Below the pieces are notes generated by a model. The model saw only the letters and a list, made by a program, of their open reading frames with translations, did no database searches and was not told where the DNA came from. A DNA stretch of 28,842 nucleotides from JBAXGW01 sp037139195 (GTDB taxonomy: Bacteria > Bacteroidota > Bacteroidia > Bacteroidales > JAHJDW01). Both the position numbers and the translations under genes were made by a program. The stretch is taken from the NCBI GenBank assembly GCA_037139195.1, contig JBAXGW010000056.1, forward strand, positions 1 through 28,842. Direction: 5' to 3'. Shown piece by piece: positions 24,330-28,842 of this stretch (positions are counted from its first letter, which is position 1; every line of letters begins with the position of its first letter).

Positions 24330-24337
24330 AAAAAATA

Positions 24338-24661
24338 ATGGAAAAGATAGAAAAAGCAACCGTATTTAATCCTTCAAATGAAGTGGAATACACAGGAAAT
24401 GGAATAGTTAGCAAAAGAATTCTTGAGCAAACCAACGGAAATATAAGTTTATTTTCGTTCGACCAAGGACAAAAGCTTAGCGAACACACTGCACCGTTTG
24501 ATGCCGTTATTCAAGTAATTGATGGAACAGCAGAAATTATGATAGACCGCAAGCCTCATATAGTAAACGCAGGCGAATTTATTATTATGCCCGCAAATAT
24601 TCCTCACGCAGTAAATGCAGTAGAGAAATTTAAAATGATTTTAGTGATGATTAAAGGGTAA
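24338..24661 (+). CDS. Small cupin-domain protein (first of two)
   Basis: A 107-residue single-domain cupin. The first cupin motif is degenerate around KLSEHTAPFDAVIQVIDGTAEI (residues about 47-68), with His50 as a possible metal ligand; the second contains AGEFIIMPANIPHAV (about 83-97) with His96. The reduced set of His/Glu ligands makes catalytic dioxygenase chemistry uncertain; a sensory or metal-binding role is equally possible. It lies downstream of ygbA in the NO-response operon and upstream of a second, divergent cupin. Its stop codon is followed directly by an AAAGAATAAAG/AGAATCAAG repeat. Confidence 0.85.
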   Translation: MEKIEKATVFNPSNEVEYTGNGIVSKRILEQTNGNISLFSFDQGQKLSEHTAPFDAVIQVIDGTAEIMIDRKPHIVNAGEFIIMPANIPHAVNAVEKFKMILVMIKG

Positions 24662-24662
24662 A

Positions 24663-24757
24663 AAAGAATAAAGAGGCCAGAATCAAGAATTAAGAAGGCT
24701 ACGCATAGATTTTTTAAACAATTTATTTCTTGCTACTTGCAACTTTAAACTTGTGAC
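24663..24757 (+). repeat. Degenerate repeats filling the spacer between the two cupin genes
   Basis: AAAGAATAAAGAGGCCAGAA and TCAAGAATTAAGAAGGC (24663-24699) start just after the upstream TAA. CTTGCTACTTGCAACTTTAA and ACTTGTGAC (24729-24757) end directly before the next ATG. Confidence 0.6.
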
Positions 24758-24758
24758 T

Positions 24759-25067
24759 ATGACAGAATTATTCAAATTAGAAAACGCCGAAGTTGTGCTT
24801 CAGAAGCCCCTTGGACAAAAAATAGATAAAAAACAAAATGTAGAATTGGTGCATCTTACTTTGCAGCCTAAGGAACAAATTCCATTACATGCCAATCCGT
24901 TTGATGTGTTTTTTCACGTGGTAGCAGGCTCAGGTATTTTGAAATTAGAGGACGATGAAAAACAAATATCAGCTAGCGATACTGCTTTTATTCCAAAAGC
25001 TGCGCTACGCGGACTTCATAATATTGGAACCGAAGAACTAAAAGTGCTGGTGGTGAAGGTGTTTTAA
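24759..25067 (+). CDS. Small cupin-domain protein (second of two)
   Basis: A 102-residue single-domain cupin starting at ATG 24759 (MTELFKLENAEVVLQKPL); the GTG two codons earlier lies in the spacer repeat. The first motif region reads PLHANPFDVFFHVVAGSGIL (residues about 44-63), with His46 and His55; the second reads ASDTAFIPKAALRGLHNIGTEEL with one His near residue 90. It differs clearly in sequence from the first cupin, so this is an old pair rather than a recent duplication. It is the last plus-strand gene of the operon; a 10-bp hairpin follows. Substrate unknown. Confidence 0.82.
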   Translation: MTELFKLENAEVVLQKPLGQKIDKKQNVELVHLTLQPKEQIPLHANPFDVFFHVVAGSGILKLEDDEKQISASDTAFIPKAALRGLHNIGTEELKVLVVKVF

Positions 25068-25100
25068 ATGGTTTAATATTTAAAAACAAAATCAATAAAC

Positions 25101-25128
25101 CAAATTATATGCTTATAGATATAATTTG
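25101..25128 (+). terminator. AT-rich hairpin after the cupin operon
   Basis: CAAATTATAT (25101-25110) and ATATAATTTG (25119-25128) pair perfectly around an 8-base loop and are followed by ATAATATTTTATTGTTTT. The stem is almost entirely A-T, so it is a weak terminator candidate between the convergent cupin and acetyltransferase genes. Confidence 0.4.
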
Positions 25129-25293
25129 ATAATATTTTATTGTTTTAATGCAAATAGATATAAAAATAAACAAGTGATTACTCAAAGGAGTTTACGAAAG
25201 TTATTCTTTATAATAGAACTTCAAAAATATTTTACAACGCAGCCCTAGAACTTGCTAATTATAAAGAGCGATTCATAGTGTGCATTCTATTTT

Positions 25294-25830
25294 TCATGGC
25301 AATTGTTGGTTGGCATTTTTATTAATCATTGCATACCTGTATTCATTACAAATTTTGTCATTTTTAACAATAGATTTCTCAAATATACCCTCTAGTTTAA
25401 AACCGGCTTTCTCCAAAACTCTTTGTGAACCTTTATTAAAATCGAATACACCAGTATGAATACGAACTAGTCCAAGCTTGTGAAATCCGTATTCTGTAAT
25501 CAATCGAACAGCTTTTGTTGCAATACCTTTTCCCCAATAGGGTTCGCCTATCCAATAGCCAATTTCTGCAGTAAATTTATAAATATCGTTCTGCCTAATC
25601 AATCCAATCGTTCCTACAAACTCATCATTAAATTCTATTGCAAAAGTAAATTGTGGGGCTTCAATTTTACAATACTGGATAAAGTCATCTGCATTTTCTT
25701 TTGTATAGGGAAACGGAATATTGTCTCTTAGGTTATTCCAAATTTTTCTGTTATTACAGAGCTCTGTAAGTTTTTTTGAATCCGAATTCCTAAACGCTCT
25801 GAGTTTTAATTTATTGTCAATCAATTCCAT
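25294..25830 (-). CDS. GNAT acetyltransferase, RimJ/RimL type
   Basis: A 178-residue GCN5-related N-acetyltransferase. It opens with KLKLRAFRNSDSKKLTEL, has FVGTIGLI near residue 71, AEIGYWIGEPYWGKGIAT (88-105), whose Gly-rich loop binds acetyl-CoA, and LVRIHTGVFDFNKGSQRVLEKAGF near residue 120. Such proteins acetylate ribosomal-protein N-termini, antibiotics or small amines; the substrate cannot be told from sequence. It is not linked to the NO operon, being convergent with it. An attC-like palindrome lies about 50 bases upstream of its start, so it could have entered as part of a cassette array, though no second such site follows it. Confidence 0.9.
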   Translation of the reverse strand: MELIDNKLKLRAFRNSDSKKLTELCNNRKIWNNLRDNIPFPYTKENADDFIQYCKIEAPQFTFAIEFNDEFVGTIGLIRQNDIYKFTAEIGYWIGEPYWGKGIATKAVRLITEYGFHKLGLVRIHTGVFDFNKGSQRVLEKAGFKLEGIFEKSIVKNDKICNEYRYAMINKNANQQLP

Positions 25831-25880
25831 ATTTTTTATTCTAAAAATTAATTGATAATTTTTTATCTGATTTAAAAAAA

Positions 25881-26043
25881 ATTAACGTTCCGCTGCTAGC
25901 CGCAGGCGGGGATTTGTCCGCACTACTGCCTACACGAAGAACGAGTTAAAATTACTAAAATTTATTTAATCAACGGATAATCTTCTGCGTTCCGGTCCTA
26001 CGAGCTACTGAAACCCCGCTTGTGGCTAGCTGCTGTTAGGTGC
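25881..26043 (-). repeat. attC-like imperfect palindrome, site 1
   Basis: Long complementary arms GCTAGCCGCAGGCGGGG (25895-25911) and CCCCGCTTGTGGCTAGC (26014-26030) match at 15 of 17 positions. They are enclosed by core-like triplets: minus-strand ACCTAAC (26041-26035, fitting RYYYAAC) and GTTAAT (25886-25881, close to GTTRRRY). It lies directly 3' of the minus-strand gene at 26056-26568, where an integron cassette carries its attC. It shares GGGTTTCAGT (minus strand, inner side) with site 2. More GC-rich than its surroundings. Confidence 0.6.
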
Positions 26044-26055
26044 TTGCGCTTCATT

Positions 26056-26568
26056 TTAATTACAATATGAATAAGTATTAGCACATAATTCGTTTTTTTC
26101 TATCCATCCTTTGAATATCTCTCCATTTTTGTGTAGTGAAACAAATACCCAATTGTCTGAAAATTTTTCAATTGTGAATAAGGAAGTTCGCCATTTTAAA
26201 ATTATAACTTTATTGGCATCTGATTTATTTTTGTCTTTGTATAGAATTAAGTCCATTTCAGGTAGCACCTCGTGTCTCTTATATGCTCCTATATAGTCTG
26301 CCTTTTTAATCCATCCAGTCACACTGTCTTTTTTGGTTGCATAGTAAACCGAAGCGTAGAAATAAGAGTCTGTTTGACTCAATAGGTCTAGATAAATAAA
26401 ATCCTCATTAGCAGAGTCATTTTTCATTTGCTGTTTGACTTTTCCGTTTGGCGAATCATAGATATCGACGACACCTTTATATTGCCAATTTACAATTGCT
26501 GGACATTTGTCTTGAGAATAAAGAGTCAAAACTGTCAAAAAAGCAATAATGGTAAATATTTGTCTCAT
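26056..26568 (-). CDS. Secreted SH3-like protein in a putative gene cassette
   Basis: I start this at MRQIFTIIAF (26568); the longer frame to 26607 would overlap the neighbouring attC-like site. The 170-residue protein has a signal peptide (residues 1-18, ending TLYSQ). The mature part resembles tandem bacterial SH3-like domains: GVVDIYDSPNGKV near residue 31, then VTGWIKKADYIG near 78, and a second unit LILYKDKNKSD with NWVFVSLHKNGEIFKGWIEKNEL near 131. Such domains often bind cell-wall or surface partners. The gene fills almost the entire interval between two attC-like palindromes, bounded by GTTAGGTGC and GCACCTAAC, as expected for a mobile cassette. Confidence 0.75.
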   Translation of the reverse strand: MRQIFTIIAFLTVLTLYSQDKCPAIVNWQYKGVVDIYDSPNGKVKQQMKNDSANEDFIYLDLLSQTDSYFYASVYYATKKDSVTGWIKKADYIGAYKRHEVLPEMDLILYKDKNKSDANKVIILKWRTSLFTIEKFSDNWVFVSLHKNGEIFKGWIEKNELCANTYSYCN

Positions 26569-26604
26569 AAGTCTAAATATGTCTGCAAAATTGTGTTTGC
26601 GTGG

Positions 26605-26736
26605 CACCTAACGGCTGAGGCTATATGCAGTAAGGGATTGCGGGCTACTTTCCTGTCCACCGACACGAAATTTTATGCGGGGCAGAATGCTTGAATTACC
26701 ACTGAAACCCTTATTGCATATAGCCTTTGTTAGCGT
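26605..26736 (-). repeat. attC-like imperfect palindrome, site 2
   Basis: Arms GGCTATATGCAGTAAGGG (26620-26637) and CCCTTATTGCATATAGCC (26709-26726) match at 17 of 18 positions. The outer elements are minus-strand GCTAAC (26735-26730) and GTTAGGTGC (26613-26605), the latter fitting GTTRRRY exactly. The centre (26638-26708) is not paired and is unrelated to that of site 1 apart from the shared CACTGAAACC/CTACTGAAACC edge. Variable centres with conserved symmetric ends are characteristic of attC sites. Confidence 0.6.
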
Positions 26737-26810
26737 TTCGTTGTTTTGTTTTTCCGTCCAGTTGTTCATAGTTGTCGATGTCGTGGTGCGGTGGCGGAGG
26801 CAAGCTCTTT

Positions 26811-26872
26811 GGCAGGTTTTGGAGGTGCGAAAGCTCGTGCGACCTGCCAATGTGCTTGACTTTGCATTGGCA
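26811..26872. repeat. Overlapping hairpins GGCAGGT/ACCTGCC and TGCCAATG/CATTGGCA
   Basis: GGCAGGT (26811-26817) pairs with ACCTGCC (26842-26848), and TGCCAATG (26845-26852) pairs with CATTGGCA (26865-26872). The shared TGCC makes the two stems mutually exclusive. They fill the gap between attC-like site 2 and the Bro-N stop, in a GC-richer patch, and look like part of an accessory repeat. Confidence 0.55.
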
Positions 26873-26881
26873 ATGTGATTG

Positions 26882-27715
26882 TTATTCCTTTTCTTTTAGC
26901 TTCTTCTTTTCTTTTGCTGGTGGCAAAAAGTTTTCGCCAGTAACTACTTTTTTTCCTGTTTGCTCTTCTAATTTTAATCGAGCATCTTTTGCGATTTTAC
27001 CACCTTTTTTGCTGGCTTTTGCATTTTCGATTATTCCTTTTGCTTCTTTGGTTTCGGCTATTTGTCGGGTTGAGAGTTCGGCAAGGGCTGTGAAAATTAG
27101 TTCGGCTTCGCTCATGTGGTCACGTAGGTTTTGGCTCTTTAATCCTTTTAAATCTTTATGTTTTTTAACTGTTAAACCTGTCCATTCTTGATGTATGATG
27201 TTTGTGAGTAGAGCAAATTCGTCTGATTTTTCAACTCCGCTTTCTTTCCAATAATCGGTTAATTTATTGCGCGTTTCTTGCCCTGTCATTCGTTGCTGAA
27301 TCCATTTTTCGCTGCGACCTAATTTTTGCCAATTTTCACGGGCTCTATCAATGCTTTGGCTTGGGTCGGATATTTCTTGCATCCGCTCATAGCCAACTTT
27401 TGCTAACCATTGTTTGAATGGCTCTGCTTTTGGCGATGGTATGGATTGTATGATGCGGAGTAATGTTTGTGTATCGGCAACATCGGTTTCACGCATTTTC
27501 CCGTCTTCGGCTTGCATTTTCAAGTGTACGATATTTTCGTACACTTCACTTCCCTCATTGGATAACTTTTTTTTCAAATCGCTCCAATACCTTTTGGGTA
27601 CTGAGCTACCAGTTAAAATTTCAACCACATCTATAATCGAAAAATACCAAATTTCTTTTTCTGTATCGTAATGACTACGGACTTTTTTGCTTTCGAATAA
27701 TTTTATACTGCTCAT
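26882..27715 (-). CDS. Bro-N domain protein (DinD/antirepressor-like)
   Basis: A 277-residue protein with an N-terminal Bro-N domain (residues about 5-110). Visible landmarks are KLFESKKVRSHYDTEKEIWYF, IDVVEILTGSSVPKRYWSDLKKKL and ADTQTLLRIIQSIPSPKAEPFKQWLAKVGYER. The rest is helical and charged, resembling the DinD-type extension (GRSEKWIQQRMTGQETRNKLTDYW near residue 132, LTNIIHQEWTGLT near 168), and ends in a Lys/Glu-rich tail. Bro-N proteins are common in phages and mobile DNA as DNA-binding antirepressors; the DinD group is linked to DNA damage. It starts 71 bases after the reverse transcriptase stop and may be co-transcribed with it. Confidence 0.82.
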   Translation of the reverse strand: MSSIKLFESKKVRSHYDTEKEIWYFSIIDVVEILTGSSVPKRYWSDLKKKLSNEGSEVYENIVHLKMQAEDGKMRETDVADTQTLLRIIQSIPSPKAEPFKQWLAKVGYERMQEISDPSQSIDRARENWQKLGRSEKWIQQRMTGQETRNKLTDYWKESGVEKSDEFALLTNIIHQEWTGLTVKKHKDLKGLKSQNLRDHMSEAELIFTALAELSTRQIAETKEAKGIIENAKASKKGGKIAKDARLKLEEQTGKKVVTGENFLPPAKEKKKLKEKE

Positions 27716-27786
27716 AGGGAAAATGTTTTTAGCAAAAATACGGAATTTTAATTAACACATAAAAATAAACAGCCCCCATTAGCTAA

Positions 27787-28842
27787 TTACTTTTTTGTTA
27801 GTTTTCTTTTCATTTCAAATTTACATATTCCGTCCGATAAGTAAACATAATTCCACCACCAAGCACTCAAGTTTTTAAAAATCATGTGTTTTCGTAGTTT
27901 GTAACTTTTGTAGTGTTTCATTATGCCTAAATACGAGTTCATGCTGCTTTGAAATATTTGTTGCTCTTCTTTTGTCGGCTTATGGTTTCGTGCTATTTCG
28001 TTTTGTTTTTCAATGGCTCTATAAAAATTCCCTTTTGTTCTACTTGCAATATAAATTCGATTGGGAAGTATTACAGTTCCTAAAAACTGTACACCTTTGC
28101 TGTAATGTTGCAGGTAAATCTTTTTTGGGTGAATGGTTGCTTGTAGGTTTGATTGTAAAAATTCCGACAATTTTGGAATAAGATTTTTCAAATACTCTTT
28201 GCTTTCATGCACTATTACAAAATCATCAACATATCTTCCGTAATATCGAATACCCAAATCGTGTTTTGCAAAATGGTCGAAACTGTCCATGTAGAAATTG
28301 GCAAAAACCTGACTGGTTAGGTTTCCAATGGGCAAACCGCAATTGGGTTTGCTGTGAAACAGGCTTTTTGTTTCTGGCAAATCGCCCCAATCGCTGTGTT
28401 TTCCCTTTATGATGCAATTCTTTGTTGAGTCGTTGAAAATTATCTTTTTACACAGTTCAATAATTAATTCTTTGTCGGTAGAGATATATTTTGCTTGTAT
28501 AAAATATTCGAGTTTTTCAAATAGGATATTTTTGTTGATGCTCATAAAAAAGCCCTGCAAATCGAGTTTAAGTATGTAGCAGTCTTTGGTATAATTGGCT
28601 GAACATTGGCGTATGAACTTATCCACTCTTTGAATGCCAAAGTGGGTGCCTTTGCCAACTCGGCAACTGTAACTATCGTTTATAAACTGCTTCTCAAATA
28701 GATGATTGAGCTTGTTGATGATAAAATGATGAACAACCCTGTCACGAAAATCGGCTGCAAAAATCTCTCGCTTTACCGGTTTATTCACAATAAAAGCAAT
28801 TGACCTGCCTATTTGGTAAGTGCCGTTGTTTATTTCTTCGCA
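27787..28842 (-). CDS. Reverse transcriptase, DGR-type motifs (5' end outside window)
   Basis: A partial gene. The frame stays open to the window edge (28842) with homologous residues NGTYQIGRSIAFI upstream of the GTG at 28788, so that GTG is not the true start. Numbering from it: finger motif FAADFRDRVVHHFI near residue 10, catalytic Asp76 in LKLDLQGFF, LPIGNLTSQ at 152-160 and catalytic YVDD at 186-189, then GVQFLGTVILP. SQ in place of the SP found after motif 4 in group II intron and retron enzymes is a mark of diversity-generating-retroelement reverse transcriptases. No maturase or HNH domain follows the thumb, which ends NSYLGIMKHYKSYKLR. No template repeat, Avd or variable protein is visible here; they would have to lie beyond the right edge. 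Confidence 0.88.
   Translation of the reverse strand, partial: CEEINNGTYQIGRSIAFIVNKPVKREIFAADFRDRVVHHFIINKLNHLFEKQFINDSYSCRVGKGTHFGIQRVDKFIRQCSANYTKDCYILKLDLQGFFMSINKNILFEKLEYFIQAKYISTDKELIIELCKKIIFNDSTKNCIIKGKHSDWGDLPETKSLFHSKPNCGLPIGNLTSQVFANFYMDSFDHFAKHDLGIRYYGRYVDDFVIVHESKEYLKNLIPKLSEFLQSNLQATIHPKKIYLQHYSKGVQFLGTVILPNRIYIASRTKGNFYRAIEKQNEIARNHKPTKEEQQIFQSSMNSYLGIMKHYKSYKLRKHMIFKNLSAWWWNYVYLSDGICKFEMKRKLTKK

Noticed and set aside
26608..27191. Several overlapping frames in the attC-like and Bro-N region
   Set aside because: They are read from palindromic repeat DNA or antisense to the Bro-N gene and have odd Cys/Trp/Arg-rich composition.
27733..27740. TATTTTTG box as a promoter for the Bro-N gene
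   Set aside because: It fits TAnnTTTG but has no TTG partner at suitable spacing and would leave a leader of only about 12 bases.
27716..27786. Template repeat of a diversity-generating retroelement 3' of the reverse transcriptase
   Set aside because: Only 71 AT-rich bases are available and I found no similar second copy with adenine-specific differences.

Overview
The window comes from a low-GC Bacteroidota chromosome, most likely an anaerobic, amino-acid-fermenting member of Bacteroidia. The evidence is TAnnTTTG-type promoters, weak Shine-Dalgarno sites, Rhs and SprA-like surface proteins, a BtuB/BtuG vitamin B12 uptake pair, lysine-fermentation enzymes (KamD/KamE) and an Hcp-centred nitrosative-stress operon. 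No tRNA, rRNA or CRISPR array was seen.

Layout. 1-3.1 kb: the C-terminal part of an Rhs gene (minus strand) whose 5' end breaks against a fragment of an unrelated plus-strand gene, followed by a terminator. 3.2-9 kb: a large SprA-like outer-membrane protein, a mannose-1-phosphate guanylyltransferase and a lipoprotein of unknown function. 9.1-14.5 kb (minus): lysine-fermentation genes kamD, [four-helix-bundle ORF], kamE, atoA, a small secreted protein and thiolase, closed by a strong terminator. 14.7-20.5 kb (minus): a cobalamin riboswitch, btuB, btuG, cobU, cobT and cobS, i.e. corrinoid capture and nucleotide-loop assembly. The B12-making block lies directly upstream of the B12-consuming enzyme KamDE. 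20.5-25.1 kb (plus): an Rrf2 regulator, a ferredoxin-like protein, hcp, a YgbA-family gene and two small cupins, which look like an NO/hydroxylamine-response operon. 25.3-28.8 kb (minus): an accessory region with a GNAT acetyltransferase, an SH3-like secreted protein between two attC-like imperfect palindromes, a Bro-N protein, and a DGR-type reverse transcriptase that runs off the right edge.

Three structural signals stand out. First, a 242-bp MITE-like element (16466-16707) has perfect 12-bp terminal inverted repeats and an 8-bp target duplication. It sits exactly at the cobU/cobT junction, and removing it restores a cobU stop codon three bases before the cobT ATG. Second, most intercistronic gaps in the kam and NO operons contain degenerate tandem repeats in a fixed order: one word type begins at the upstream stop codon and another ends just before the next start codon. 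Third, the SH3-like gene looks like an integron-type cassette, with no integrase in the window.
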